A stretch of 64,000 nt of DNA from Verrucolacustris sp044348085 (GCA_044348085.1 JBIKTM010000004.1:29043-93042), one strand, 5' to 3'. Shown: positions 52,420-60,929, numbered from the stretch's first letter. Notes: generated by a model from the sequence alone, not told the origin. Made by a program: numbers and translations.

Positions 52420-52673
52420 AGAGGAACGGGTGCCACAGGTTGGCCGTCGGCTGAGGGGGGCGGAATTCGATATGTGATCCTGCCCTTGCTGAGGTCGTAA
52501 GGGGACATTTCCATCTTCACTTTGTTACCAATGTTTAGTCGGATGTAATTCTTGCGCATTTTTCCTGAGATATGAGCCAGAACCGTGTGGCCATTGACTA
52601 GTTCAACGCGAAAGAGGGTGCCTTTGAGCACCGACTTCACCACCCCTTCTACTTCAACAACTTCGCCTGCCAT
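52416..52673 (-). CDS. infA: Translation initiation factor IF-1
   Basis: The 85-residue OB-fold protein has VEVEGVVKSVLKGTLFRVEL, then NGHTVLAHISGKMRKNYIRL and GNKVKMEMSPYDLSKGRITYR, the full IF-1 sequence. The tail IPPPSADGQPVAPVPL is longer than in E. coli (72 residues). IF-1 binds the 30S A site during initiation. It follows cysH on the same strand after a 54-base gap that may contain its own promoter. Confidence 0.96.
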   Translation of the reverse strand: MAGEVVEVEGVVKSVLKGTLFRVELVNGHTVLAHISGKMRKNYIRLNIGNKVKMEMSPYDLSKGRITYRIPPPSADGQPVAPVPL

Positions 52674-52727
52674 AACCTGTAACCCTAGGCGGAAGAGAAG
52701 GGGATTGAAATCTTTTTTCCGAGCGAA

Positions 52728-53438
52728 CTAAACCTTTTCGTGAATTCCGCACTCCCGTTTCCATCCGAAGTGGCGGAGTTGCGCGGGGTCATTCACCTCG
52801 TCCAATCGCTTGGTCGTGACGCGATCCCCAATGGAAACATACCCCTTCGACCAGAGGGGGTGGTAGGGAAGAGAGTGTTGGCGAAGATATTCCCCCACTT
52901 GGCGGTCAGTCCAATCGAGAATTGGAAGTAGTTTGATCCTGGATTGGTTTTGAGAAACAACAGAAAGCTCTTTTCTCGAATCGGCCGAGGTGCGGCGTAA
53001 TCCTGCAACCCAGAGGTGGGGATCGATCTGGTTCATGGCCCGCCGCAAGGGTTCGACACGTACAATCTCATGAAACTTTTCCAAACCTTGGGGGCCCATT
53101 TCCCATAGTTTTCCATGTTGCCGCTCAATCTCCTCTGGGGTCAGAAGGGGGCGGACTGTCTGGAGATTTAAATTCAGTTTTTTGGTTAATCCTTGGGCAA
53201 ACTCGAGTGTTTCGGGGAAATGGTAGCCAGTATCGATAAAAAGCAGGGGGAGGTCGTTTTTCATCTGTGTAGCCAGGTGAAGAAACGCTGCAGATTGGGC
53301 CCCAAAAGAGGTCGTGAGGAGTATTTTCCCGGGATAGTTGAGAGTCGCCCACTCCATTCGCTCGGGAGCCGAGACTCCTTCTAGATCAGGCAGAGCCTCC
53401 TTGAGGACAGTTTTTTGGCCGCTTAAACCAAGGATCAT
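52728..53438 (-). CDS. cysH: Phosphoadenosine phosphosulfate reductase
   Basis: The 236-residue enzyme has the PP-loop-like LLTTSFGAQSAAFLHL, LLFIDTGYHFPETL, the Arg motif GLRRTSADSRKEL and the catalytic ECGIH at the C-terminus. It lacks the two CC pairs that hold the iron-sulfur cluster of APS reductases. It is therefore the PAPS-specific, thioredoxin-dependent type, consistent with the APS kinase domain in the neighbouring cysNC. It is divergent from cysD with 40 bases between the starts. Confidence 0.95.
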   Translation of the reverse strand: MILGLSGQKTVLKEALPDLEGVSAPERMEWATLNYPGKILLTTSFGAQSAAFLHLATQMKNDLPLLFIDTGYHFPETLEFAQGLTKKLNLNLQTVRPLLTPEEIERQHGKLWEMGPQGLEKFHEIVRVEPLRRAMNQIDPHLWVAGLRRTSADSRKELSVVSQNQSRIKLLPILDWTDRQVGEYLRQHSLPYHPLWSKGYVSIGDRVTTKRLDEVNDPAQLRHFGWKRECGIHEKV

Positions 53439-53478
53439 GCTTGCAATATAACCTTAAACCATACAAAGTCTATCGTTT

Positions 53479-54282
53479 ATGTCGTATTTGCAAAACCTTG
53501 AGGATCAGGCTGTTTATATCTTTCGCGAGGCTTTCGCGAATTTTAAGAATATGGCTATGCCTTGGTCGATGGGCAAGGACTCAAATACCCTGATCTGGCT
53601 GGCCAAGAAGGCTTTTGCGGGAAAAATCCCTTTCCCGCTGGTTCATATCGATACGACGTATGAGTTTCCAGAAATGTTGGCTTTCCGAGAATGGGCAAAA
53701 AAACATTACGAGATTGATTTGATCGTGATTGTCAATGAAGAGGCTCGCAAAAGGGGGATCGGTTATGAGACTCACGATCCTGTGACGGTTACCCATGAAT
53801 TAAAGTCAGCAGCTCTCCAGCAGGCATTAGCCAAATATCGATGGGATGCTCTGGTTACTGGAATCCGCAGAGATGAGGACTCCACTCGTGCCAAGGAGAG
53901 GTATTTCTCTCCACGAACCGCTGATAACGAGTGGGAGTACCGCGATCAGCCGCCCGAGTTTTGGGGGCAATTCACCACAGCGGTAAAGCCGGGCGAGCAT
54001 GTTCGCGTTCAGCCTTTGCTGGATTGGACGGAGTTAGATATTTGGGAGTATGTGCGACGGGAAGGGATTCCTATCCCAAAAATGTATTTTGCTCAAAATG
54101 GACGGCGGTACCGATCTTTAGGATGTTGGCCTATTACAAAATCGATCGAAAGTTCGGTCGATACCTTGGAGGGTATTGTGGAGGAGTTGAAGGTTACCAA
54201 GACCTCGGAAAGAGCCGGGCGGGCGCAGGATCATCACGAACGGAACGCCATGCAAAAACTGCGGGCGAAAGGATTCATGTGA
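53479..54282 (+). CDS. cysD: Sulfate adenylyltransferase subunit 2
   Basis: The 267-residue PP-loop enzyme has PWSMGKDSNTLIWLAKKAF, PLVHIDTTYEFPEMLAFRE, TGIRRDEDSTRAKERYFSPR and LGCWPITKSIESSVDT. E. coli CysD is 302 residues and has SIGKDS at the PP loop; here Ser-Met-Gly replaces Ser-Ile-Gly. It forms APS from ATP and sulfate with CysN. It ends ATGTGA, with the cysNC start close behind. Confidence 0.95.
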   Translation: MSYLQNLEDQAVYIFREAFANFKNMAMPWSMGKDSNTLIWLAKKAFAGKIPFPLVHIDTTYEFPEMLAFREWAKKHYEIDLIVIVNEEARKRGIGYETHDPVTVTHELKSAALQQALAKYRWDALVTGIRRDEDSTRAKERYFSPRTADNEWEYRDQPPEFWGQFTTAVKPGEHVRVQPLLDWTELDIWEYVRREGIPIPKMYFAQNGRRYRSLGCWPITKSIESSVDTLEGIVEELKVTKTSERAGRAQDHHERNAMQKLRAKGFM

Positions 54283-54296
54283 GCCAAGGAGTTGTC

Positions 54297-56300
54297 ATGC
54301 CTCCGGCACCCAAGCCTGTGCCAAAGGATTATGTCCCGGCCTTTTTTCCTAAGAGACAGGGTGGTGCTAGGGCAGCAGGAGGAGCCGAGGAAGCACGAAC
54401 CAGTATCGTGGTCGTGGGGCACGTGGATCATGGGAAGTCTACTCTGATTGGGAGGCTCCTTGCAGACACTGGCTCCTTGCCCGAAGGTAAATTGGAAGCC
54501 GCAGAAAAAGCCTCGCGAGAAGAGGGGATGCCTTTGGAGTATGCCTTCCTTCTCGATGCTTTCCTTGAGGAGCAGGCCCAAAATATTACGATCGACACCA
54601 CGCGGATCGGTTTCCGATACAAGGGCCAATCTTTCGAAATTATTGATGCTCCAGGCCACCGTGAATTTATTAAGAATATGGTCACGGGTGCTGCGGCTGC
54701 AGAAGAAGCCATCCTGCTGATCGATGCACACGAAGGATTGAAAGAGCAGACAAGAAGACATGGTCTTCTCCTTTCTCTTTTGGGGGTATCTCGGGTGATC
54801 GTAGCCGTGAACAAGATGGATTTAGTGGGATGGAAAGAGGAGCGCTTCCGTTTCTTAGAAAAAGAGATTCGAGAGTATTTGGGGGGACTGAAAATAATAC
54901 CGAGGGAGGTCATCCCAATTTCAGCACGGGAGGGGGCCATTGTGATGCGTAGGGACGAAAAGCATTTGTCCTGGTGGAAAGGTCCAACACTCTTGGAAGC
55001 CCTTTTAGCAGGTGCTGGAAAAGTGCAGTCCAAGAGTGAAGGACCATTGCGCTTTAGCATTCAAGACGTGTACCGCTTTGATTCACGCAGGGTGATTGCA
55101 GGGAAACTTGAGGGCGGAAGAATACGAGTCGGGGATCCTGTAGTTTTCTTTCCGGACAGAAAAACGAGTAAAATTAAATCGATTGAATCATGGGGTGAAG
55201 AGACACCATTGCGGGAGGTTGGTCCTGGGCAAAGCGTAGCGGTAACTCTCGAGGAGCAGATCTTTGTAGAGAGAGGACATGTAGGGGCTCTTTCCGATCA
55301 GCCTCCCGTAGAGTCCAGGGAGGTTCGCGCAAGAATCTTCTGGCTGGATCCCGAGCCTTTGCGTTTACAGTCACCCGTAACATTACGCCTAGGAACACAA
55401 TCCGTTGAGGCGCGACTGGTCGCGATTGATCGAGTTGTGGATGCGGAGAAGTTGGAGGCGGCGAGTGAAGCTCGGGAGGAGGTGGGAAGATTTGAAGTTG
55501 CCGAGGTTAGAATTCGTTGCCGTCGACCTCTGGTGTATGACTCCCATGAAAATGTGTCTTCAACGGGTAGATTCGCACTGCAACGGGGATCGAGGATTGG
55601 CGGTGGTGGAATTATTACGTTTGCGGAGTACCCAACATCGCTTGCTAAGGCGGTAACTGGAGAGCATTTGACGTGGACTGAGGGCCGAGTTTCTCAGGAG
55701 GCACGGGCAAGCCATTTTGGACATGAGGGGGCCGTTATCTGGCTCACTGGACTATCGGGTTCGGGGAAATCGACTATTGCGGTGGCATTGGAAAGTCTTT
55801 TGTTCAGGCGCGGAATTGGGACCATGGTTCTAGACGGAGATAATCTTCGGCATGGCCTATGTGCTGACCTAGGGTTCAGCATGAGCGACCGGGCTGAAAA
55901 TATTCGAAGGGCAGGCGAAGTTGCGAAACTCATGGCTGAGTCTGGGCTGGTTGTGATTAGTTCACTGATCTCGCCGTTGAGAAAAGAGCGTGATGCGGTG
56001 CGTGCTTCTTGTCATACAGCAGGCCTGAACTTTTCTGAGATCTATATCAACGCCTCAATTGCGGAGTGCGAAAAAAGAGATCCTCGAGGGCTTTATCAGA
56101 AAGCGCGCAAAGGTGAAATCAAGGGATTCACGGGAATTGATTCACCCTATGAGGAGCCTGCGAATCCTGACCTTATTTTAGAAACGGGGAAAGAGAAGGT
56201 GGAGGATTCAGTTGCTGTACTTCTCAAGCACGTGCTTGGGCTCGTGCAGTTAAAGGATCTTGATCACGAGGGTGGGGCTGGACCTGGCGGACAGATTTAA
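54297..56300 (+). CDS. cysNC: Bifunctional sulfate adenylyltransferase subunit 1 / adenylylsulfate kinase
   Basis: ATG 54297 has AAGGAG at 54286-54291; a GTG at 54279 that overlaps the cysD stop as GTGA is an alternative. Residues about 1-440 are an EF-Tu-like GTPase: VVVGHVDHGKSTLIGRLL (G1), DAPGHREF (G3), NKMD (G4), with a beta-barrel tail. Residues about 465-650 are APS kinase: IWLTGLSGSGKSTIAVALE, LDGDNLRHGLCADLGFS and NIRRAGEVAKLM. The fusion makes PAPS for cysH. An internal frame extending upstream into cysD is ignored. Confidence 0.95.
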   Translation: MPPAPKPVPKDYVPAFFPKRQGGARAAGGAEEARTSIVVVGHVDHGKSTLIGRLLADTGSLPEGKLEAAEKASREEGMPLEYAFLLDAFLEEQAQNITIDTTRIGFRYKGQSFEIIDAPGHREFIKNMVTGAAAAEEAILLIDAHEGLKEQTRRHGLLLSLLGVSRVIVAVNKMDLVGWKEERFRFLEKEIREYLGGLKIIPREVIPISAREGAIVMRRDEKHLSWWKGPTLLEALLAGAGKVQSKSEGPLRFSIQDVYRFDSRRVIAGKLEGGRIRVGDPVVFFPDRKTSKIKSIESWGEETPLREVGPGQSVAVTLEEQIFVERGHVGALSDQPPVESREVRARIFWLDPEPLRLQSPVTLRLGTQSVEARLVAIDRVVDAEKLEAASEAREEVGRFEVAEVRIRCRRPLVYDSHENVSSTGRFALQRGSRIGGGGIITFAEYPTSLAKAVTGEHLTWTEGRVSQEARASHFGHEGAVIWLTGLSGSGKSTIAVALESLLFRRGIGTMVLDGDNLRHGLCADLGFSMSDRAENIRRAGEVAKLMAESGLVVISSLISPLRKERDAVRASCHTAGLNFSEIYINASIAECEKRDPRGLYQKARKGEIKGFTGIDSPYEEPANPDLILETGKEKVEDSVAVLLKHVLGLVQLKDLDHEGGAGPGGQI

Positions 56301-57334
56301 CCTCTGACCCGTGGTATCAACTGCCACTGCCCATCACTCCAACTAGCGGTTCCCGAGCTGGCGCGCTGCAAACGATCAGAAAGAGCAGGGGCCCAAGGGG
56401 AATTCGGAATCGGGTCGATTAGAATCGCGGAGGAAGCTCGCTGATCCGCGTTCCGTAAAGTTCGATATAAATTCTTCGCAGCTGTAGACCCCTGCTGATC
56501 ATTTGTCAGAACGTGGATATTCGGTTTTGGGGGCATGGAATGATTTACGTAAACAATAAATTCAAATGCATCTGAGAATGTTTTGATCGGTGAACTGCAA
56601 AGATAGAGTGGGGTAATTGGGGAGTAGTGATGGTCAAGCATTCCAGGAGCGGGAGAGGTAGATTGAACATTCCCGGATGAGTTGCGGATAGGGACATCCA
56701 TTTGAAGAAATGAGGAGAGGGTTTGGGAGTCAATTGATCCTGGGCGAAGGATTACGGGTTTCGATTCAGACAAAGACAGGACGGTTGACTCAATTCCGTT
56801 CGTGCACGGTCCTCCATCTAAAATAAGCGGGATTTTACCCTCTAACTCCGCAAGAACAGCGGAGGCATCTGTCGGGCTTATTCTTCCAAAGCGATTTGCA
56901 CTGGGGGCGGCTAGAGGCTGACCCAAGTGCTTTAAAAGGAGCGATGCCGAGGGGTCTGAAGGACAGCGGACTGCGACTGTTTCTAAGCCTGAGGTCACCC
57001 CAGTAGGAACGCGGGGGCCTTTTGGTAGTATGAGCGTTAATGGGCCTGGCCAAAATCTTTGAGTAACGTATTGAGCTATCTTTGGGATAGGGCTTGCAAG
57101 AATTCCGTCTGAACCAGCTTGAGCGAGATCGGAGGAGGAGAGATGAAGGATCAAGGGGTCGGTGGAGGGGCGACCTTTTGCTTCGAAGATCTTGCGCACC
57201 GCGGTGGTGTTGAGACCCAGACCCCCTAGTCCGTAAACTGTCTCTGTGGGAAAAGCGACTAAGTCTCCAGCTAAAAGAATTTGGCAAGCCTCTTGGATAG
57301 AGGATTTGGATACGGGGATAACTCGAGTTCGCAC
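56297..57334 (-). CDS. Threonylcarbamoyl-AMP synthase, Sua5 type
   Basis: GTG at 57334 (AGGA 9 bases upstream) gives 345 residues. The YrdC domain (about 1-205) has GDLVAFPTETVYGLGG, KIFEAKGRPSTDPLILH, FWPGPLTLIL and PLAAPSANRFGRISPTDAS. A Sua5 C-terminal domain follows after the APGMLDHHYSP linker. The enzyme makes threonylcarbamoyl-AMP for t6A in tRNA. Its stop is convergent with cysNC, overlapping 4 bases. Confidence 0.93.
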   Translation of the reverse strand: MRTRVIPVSKSSIQEACQILLAGDLVAFPTETVYGLGGLGLNTTAVRKIFEAKGRPSTDPLILHLSSSDLAQAGSDGILASPIPKIAQYVTQRFWPGPLTLILPKGPRVPTGVTSGLETVAVRCPSDPSASLLLKHLGQPLAAPSANRFGRISPTDASAVLAELEGKIPLILDGGPCTNGIESTVLSLSESKPVILRPGSIDSQTLSSFLQMDVPIRNSSGNVQSTSPAPGMLDHHYSPITPLYLCSSPIKTFSDAFEFIVYVNHSMPPKPNIHVLTNDQQGSTAAKNLYRTLRNADQRASSAILIDPIPNSPWAPALSDRLQRASSGTASWSDGQWQLIPRVRG

Positions 57335-57421
57335 GGGATCATCCTAGAAGAAATTCGTCATCGAGGAAAGAGGAGTACGATTTTCTCGACTTTGCCCTAG
57401 TGGGGGTTGCACGCTGGGGAT

Positions 57422-58288
57422 ATGGAATTGTCTCCAAAAAGTTGGCAGGCTGTCGTACGGGAGGCTGCAGCACGTGCTGTAGGGGAGGATGTGGGGCCAG
57501 ATGACGTAACGAGTCGACTCCTGATACCTGTAGAACTCAAAGGTACCGGTTTTCTTGTAGCTCGGGAGGATTGCGTATTGGCCGGAATGGAAGTTGCTGA
57601 AGCGGTTTTTCGCGAAGTTGACGGCCAACTAAAATGGCAGCCTCTAGCTCAAGATGGAGAGAGGATCTTGGTTGGCCGAAAAGTCGCTGAGGTGACAGGT
57701 TCGGCCCGATCTGTCCTTACTGGCGAAAGATGTGCATTGAACTTCATTCAGCGACTTTCGGGGGTCGCCACATTGACTGCTGAGTATGTAAGGCAGACGG
57801 AAGGTACTGGGGCAAAGATTCTGGATACGAGGAAGACAACTCCGGGTTTGCGGGCATTGGAGAGGCAAGCCGTGCGTCTAGGTGGCGGGACGAATCACCG
57901 AACTGGTCTTTATGATGGAATTCTTGTGAAAGAAAATCATCTGGCGCTGGTTTCTTTATCCAATCTCCCCGAGATATTGAGGAAGGCCGGCCAAGATCAT
58001 CCCGACCTTTCGATTGTAGTGGAGGCGGACAATTGTGAGTTGGCTAAGAAATTGCTGAAGCTTCCAATTCAGAGAGTGCTTTTGGATAATATGACTTTGG
58101 ATCAGGTCACTGAAATTGTGACTGCTCGCAAAAAGCTAGCTTCCCAAATGCAAATTGAAGTTTCGGGGGGCGTGACCTTGGAGAAGGCGCGAGATCTAGC
58201 TCGAGCCGGGGTTGATTGGATCAGCGTGGGGAAACTGACCCACAGTGCGAGATCGATCGATTTCAGTCTCGATCTGATCAAGGAATAG
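57422..58288 (+). CDS. nadC: Nicotinate-nucleotide pyrophosphorylase (carboxylating)
   Basis: ATG 57422 gives 288 residues; an upstream TTG would add five. The protein has DVTSRLLIP, GERCALNFIQRLSGVATLT, ILDTRKTTPGLRALERQAVRLGGG (quinolinate site), VKENHL and VLLDNMTLDQV, with EVSGGVTLEKARDLARAGVD near the end. It converts quinolinate and PRPP to nicotinate mononucleotide in NAD synthesis. No nadA/nadB are beside it. Confidence 0.96.
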   Translation: MELSPKSWQAVVREAAARAVGEDVGPDDVTSRLLIPVELKGTGFLVAREDCVLAGMEVAEAVFREVDGQLKWQPLAQDGERILVGRKVAEVTGSARSVLTGERCALNFIQRLSGVATLTAEYVRQTEGTGAKILDTRKTTPGLRALERQAVRLGGGTNHRTGLYDGILVKENHLALVSLSNLPEILRKAGQDHPDLSIVVEADNCELAKKLLKLPIQRVLLDNMTLDQVTEIVTARKKLASQMQIEVSGGVTLEKARDLARAGVDWISVGKLTHSARSIDFSLDLIKE

Positions 58289-58296
58289 TAGGAGTT

Positions 58297-58614
58297 CTAT
58301 TTCTTTGCGGGTGCAGCAATTGCGCCACCGGGCTGATTCATCTGAATATTGAACTGCGTTACAATCTCCTTTGCCTCATTATTTGTTAGGCTGAGGCGCA
58401 TCAGATCTTTCGCCAAGTTTTCCAGCTTATCGGAAACTGTCTTGTAACGAGCAATGGCCTGGGCTGCTTGACCCGTTGTTTGGGAAACGGCCTGACGTTC
58501 CTTAACGATAGATACGAGTTGGACCAGATTGACGAGCAGAAGTGCCCCTAGAACTGTTACAAGAGGCCAAACACAGGAAACAGGGGATTCGTAAGATTGA
58601 TTTTCGTCGTTCAT
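58297..58614 (-). CDS. Small membrane-anchored coiled-coil protein, second of a pair
   Basis: The 105-residue protein has one transmembrane helix (VWPLVTVLGALLLVNLVQLV, about 15-34) and then a helical region VKERQAVSQTTGQAAQAI...VSDKLENLAKDLMRLSL likely to coil, ending AAPAKK. It overlaps the preceding gene by ATGA. Both proteins have the same plan and may pair in the membrane. Function unknown. Confidence 0.65.
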   Translation of the reverse strand: MNDENQSYESPVSCVWPLVTVLGALLLVNLVQLVSIVKERQAVSQTTGQAAQAIARYKTVSDKLENLAKDLMRLSLTNNEAKEIVTQFNIQMNQPGGAIAAPAKK

Positions 58615-58874
58615 GGGTTGGCTTTCTCATCGAGCTTCACATTGAGCTCGTGCTTTTTAAGGATTTCTTTAAAGGCTGCATCTTTTTCCCCGGCCATCGC
58701 GATCCGAATGCTCAGGTTGCGGAGAACAGTTTCCATTTGAGGACCATTTGCGACTTGGGCTTGGACAGCTTGAATTTGGGAGATGGCTCCCCGTGTGCTT
58801 AGTCCAAGGAGTAGGTTTACAAGTAACAGAACACTGACAAGGCCACTCAAGCTCCATAAGATTATTTTCTGCAT
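58611..58874 (-). CDS. Small membrane-anchored coiled-coil protein, first of a pair
   Basis: 87 residues: an N-terminal helix (IILWSLSGLVSVLLLVNLLL) followed by a polar helix (AISQIQAVQAQVANG ... VLRNLSIRIAMAGEKDAAFK). It resembles its downstream partner in layout, including the VNL(L/V) end of the membrane span, which suggests an old duplication. No recognised family. Confidence 0.65.
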   Translation of the reverse strand: MQKIILWSLSGLVSVLLLVNLLLGLSTRGAISQIQAVQAQVANGPQMETVLRNLSIRIAMAGEKDAAFKEILKKHELNVKLDEKANP

Positions 58875-58962
58875 GGCAAAATGTTTAATGAATTGAGTTT
58901 ATTAGTCAATGCGGGTCGTGACGCTTCTGTGAGTAACTTCACTAAGTTCAATTCGCTTTTGG

Positions 58963-59154
58963 CTAAACTTGCGTGCTCTTAGGATTATTGGTGGGGGATG
59001 GTTGTTTCTTGGAAACCGTCGGCAGGGTGGGGGGATTTGTTTTAAGAGGCAGAAATGCAGATTGGGATGAGTTCGCACCCGACCAGCTCTTTTTTCGGGC
59101 AAAGTACTTTTTCGACTGGGCAGAAGAAACGGCGCGATAGGCCTTTGAGTTCAC
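58963..59154 (-). CDS. Doubtful 63-residue basic Ser/Pro-rich protein
   Basis: A GTG-start frame upstream of the coiled-coil pair reads NSKAYRAVSSAQSKKYFARK and ends PSPTNNPKSTQV. The composition is basic and low-complexity with no signal peptide or motif, and a gap of 88 bases separates it from the next gene. It may be real or chance. The remainder of 58875-59198 shows no other feature. Confidence 0.25.
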   Translation of the reverse strand: MNSKAYRAVSSAQSKKYFARKKSWSGANSSQSAFLPLKTNPPTLPTVSKKQPSPTNNPKSTQV

Positions 59155-59198
59155 GTAATCACCCTGAAGGATTTATTCATCAGGGAAAGTGGAAAAAC

Positions 59199-59287
59199 CG
59201 GTGCGGGGGGGATTCGAACCCCCGGTACGGTTTTACCCGTACAACGGTTTAGCAAACCGCCGCATTCGACCGCTCTGCCACCGCACC
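59199..59287 (-). tRNA. tRNA-Ser(GCT)
   Basis: The minus strand folds as a complete class II tRNA: acceptor GGTGCGG/CCGCACC with discriminator G at 59199, anticodon GCT at 59251-59253 (read on the minus strand) in loop TTGCTAA, a long variable arm TACGG-GTAAAA-CCGTA, and T arm GGGGG-TTCGAAT-CCCCC. CCA is not encoded. Its 5' half is exactly repeated at 61714-61754, so the gene is an apparent integration site that has been restored by the incoming DNA. Confidence 0.93.
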
Positions 59288-59288
59288 A
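59248..59288. repeat. 41-base direct repeat, copy 1 (5' half of tRNA-Ser; att-like)
   Basis: Identical, base for base, to 61714-61754. It runs from the anticodon loop to one base past the tRNA 5' end. Exact repeats ending in an anticodon loop are typical attachment sites of tyrosine-recombinase elements. Confidence 0.85.
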
Positions 59289-59350
59289 AGTTGTTGTCAA
59301 ACAATGCTTTGCTACAAGAAAAAGCCTTATAAATTAATAACAAAAAATAC

Positions 59351-59370
59351 ATTACTGGCAATTAATGTCT
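59351..59370. repeat. 20-base repeat, copy 1
   Basis: ATTACTGGCAATTAATGTCT matches 61573-61592 with one mismatch (G to A at the eighth base), same orientation. Both lie just inside the tRNA-Ser repeats. Confidence 0.5.
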
Positions 59371-59478
59371 GTTGATAGGATTTTTTCATAAGAATTGGGA
59401 TGATTTTTGGGTTATAGTTAATTCAGACAAGAGTTTTATTATAGTCGAGGACGAATTCTGGGTGAGTTTTTAGGGGTC

Positions 59479-59503
59479 CCGAGTTCAAATCCCGGCGGCC
59501 CGA
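59479..59503 (+). other. tRNA 3'-end-like fragment
   Basis: The bases around TTCAAAT (59484-59490) form a T-arm with stem CCGAG/CCCGG (one mismatch) followed by a seven-base CGGCCCG and A, like the T-arm and 3' acceptor strand of a tRNA. No matching 5' half CGGGCCG lies upstream. This may be a remnant of another tRNA brought in by integration. The rest of 59288-59637 is AT-rich with no gene. Confidence 0.4.
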
Positions 59504-59637
59504 TGAATTAAAAGCCTTCACTACCTCTTCCAACTGACCCGTTTCCCGATTTGGGTGGGGAGCTCCGAATATTCAGTCAGGTACGAATTAGCGATCAGTT
59601 TTGAGATCTGTTACAGCGATGGCTATACTACGTTCGA

Positions 59638-60144
59638 TCATTTAGCTTTATTCCATTCGGCAATGATTGGTCTGACCTGTTCGAGAGCCAGTGACCGATT
59701 CTCTGTGAGCCGTGAATCTTCGCCAAAATACTGAACATGTAGCTTGTTGGGTGCATGGCCAGAAACAGCTTCGGTCCCGTAGGTAATTACAATCTGCTCA
59801 TGGAAGGTTCCGTCAACGGTCGTGTAGGTCCTAGGGCCGGAGTATGTCTCTTGCTCGTGAATCCATTTGTACCCTTCAGGCGTCTTGCGGAAGGCGATGG
59901 TGCGCGAAGTGTGCCCGTTAATATGGAGCATGGCGTCGTAGCCTGCGCGCGGACGATTCTCGAAGCGAACAGTGGAGGTGCGGTCAATTGACGTGAAGCC
60001 GAGCGAACTCCGATCAACCGCATCGATAGCTTTGAGCATCGGAGCTAAGCGCGTATCGTTCCAAGAAACCTTCTCGGGAAAAAAGCTGCACGAGGCGAGC
60101 GACAGCGCCACAAAAGCTGCAAGAAATGATCGTGGCCGATGCAT
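59638..60144 (-). CDS. Cassette gene: predicted lipoprotein, unknown function
   Basis: ATG 60144 gives 168 residues with a lipoprotein signal (PRSFLAAFVALSLASC, lipobox LASC). The mature part has FENRPRAGYDAMLHINGH, YKWIHEQETYSGPRTYTTVDG and ends LEQVRPIIAEWNKAK. No known family is recognised. It is the last of four minus-strand cassette-like genes and is preceded by a degenerate attC half-site. Confidence 0.65.
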   Translation of the reverse strand: MHRPRSFLAAFVALSLASCSFFPEKVSWNDTRLAPMLKAIDAVDRSSLGFTSIDRTSTVRFENRPRAGYDAMLHINGHTSRTIAFRKTPEGYKWIHEQETYSGPRTYTTVDGTFHEQIVITYGTEAVSGHAPNKLHVQYFGEDSRLTENRSLALEQVRPIIAEWNKAK

Positions 60145-60205
60145 CGTATGGGGTGTTTTACCGTATAGTATGCCAAAATCCGTTAAGCACAAATCCGCTA
60201 CCAAT

Positions 60206-60276
60206 CCTCAACAAAACTCGAAGTACCCGGTTTTAGTAGCGAATTGGGGAGCGTTGGGTGGACCGCCTTGTTCGGC
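60206..60276 (-). other. Degenerate or half attC-like site
   Basis: Read on the minus strand, GCCGAACAAGGCGGTCCACC begins with the R''-like GCCGAAC (plus-strand GTTCGGC at 60270-60276). The other end is not a clear match; CCTCAAC at 60206-60212 is the best candidate. It lies just after the stop of the gene at 60282, as expected for a cassette boundary. Confidence 0.45.
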
Positions 60277-60281
60277 TTCTT

Positions 60282-60671
60282 TCATTTTATGTGTTTTTGA
60301 AGACTCTCTTCTAAACGCGAGAATCTCGATGCTGCGGAAAGGTGACCAATCCAGTTGATGCCGATAATCCATGCGTAAGCATCAACTTCCTTTCTGCCGG
60401 CATGATACTGAATCACCCAGTATTCGTCGCTCCCAAAGCGCCCAAAGCATATCCCGTCTGGATCGGCTTCCGCCCCTCGGTCAGTGTGAAATTCATAGCC
60501 TTGTTTCTTCAATTCGTTCGTAAGAGTAGAAGTGATTGCCTGATTTTGATGTGTCCAAAGTGGATTTGAGGAAGATGGAATAGCGATGCGCTCGGAGAAG
60601 TTCCAGACAGGCAGCAAAGAGAGTAGCAGTGCAACTGCCGCGCTAATCGAGACTATCGCGATGCGCTTCAT
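60282..60671 (-). CDS. Cassette gene: secreted or membrane protein, unknown function
   Basis: The 129-residue protein has an N-terminal helix/signal (KRIAIVSISAAVALLLSLLP) and a polar domain with YEFHTDRGAEADPDGICFGR, then YWVIQYHAGRKEVDAYAWII. It starts 7 bases after one attC-like site and stops 6 bases before another, the compact layout of integron cassettes. No family recognised. Confidence 0.65.
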   Translation of the reverse strand: MKRIAIVSISAAVALLLSLLPVWNFSERIAIPSSSNPLWTHQNQAITSTLTNELKKQGYEFHTDRGAEADPDGICFGRFGSDEYWVIQYHAGRKEVDAYAWIIGINWIGHLSAASRFSRLEESLQKHIK

Positions 60672-60677
60672 TTGTTT

Positions 60678-60737
60678 GCCAAACGCATAAGGTCAGACAC
60701 CGGCAGTGTGCCGGTTGTCTGGTCCGGCTTGTTCGGT
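60678..60737 (-). other. attC-like integron recombination site
   Basis: 60 bases. On the minus strand it starts ACCGAAC and ends GTTTGGC, with inner arms CAGAC-A-ACCGGCA and TGCCGGT-GTCTG that pair perfectly except for one bulged A. Such an extra-helical base between otherwise paired arms is the signature of folded attC sites. Confidence 0.75.
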
Positions 60738-60908
60738 GTTGGTTTGAAAGCATCCTCTGACGATCTTCATTGGTATGAGGATGGCACAGGCTAGCCCGAA
60801 ACCAATCGTAAGAGGGTAAACGGGTGTGACGTCGACCCCTTCGTCCTGATAAGACTGCAAACTAGCATAGCGCTCGTGCAACTCGTGGAGGATGGACTCT
60901 GGCTTCAT
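60693..60908 (-). CDS. Cassette gene: small membrane protein ending inside attC
   Basis: The 71-residue frame starts at ATG 60908, 21 bases after the previous attC-like site, with ESILHELHERYASLQSYQDE, one helix (PLTIGFGLACAILIPMKIV) and a stop that lies within the next attC-like site, a frequent feature of cassettes. Function unknown. Confidence 0.5.
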   Translation of the reverse strand: MKPESILHELHERYASLQSYQDEGVDVTPVYPLTIGFGLACAILIPMKIVRGCFQTNTEQAGPDNRHTAGV

Positions 60909-60929
60909 GATGAGTAGCGCTGATTCTTG

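Noticed and set aside
53931..54296. Upstream extension of the cysNC frame inside cysD
   Set aside because: The peptide it would encode is unlike any CysN and overlaps conserved cysD codons; a good ribosome site precedes ATG 54297.
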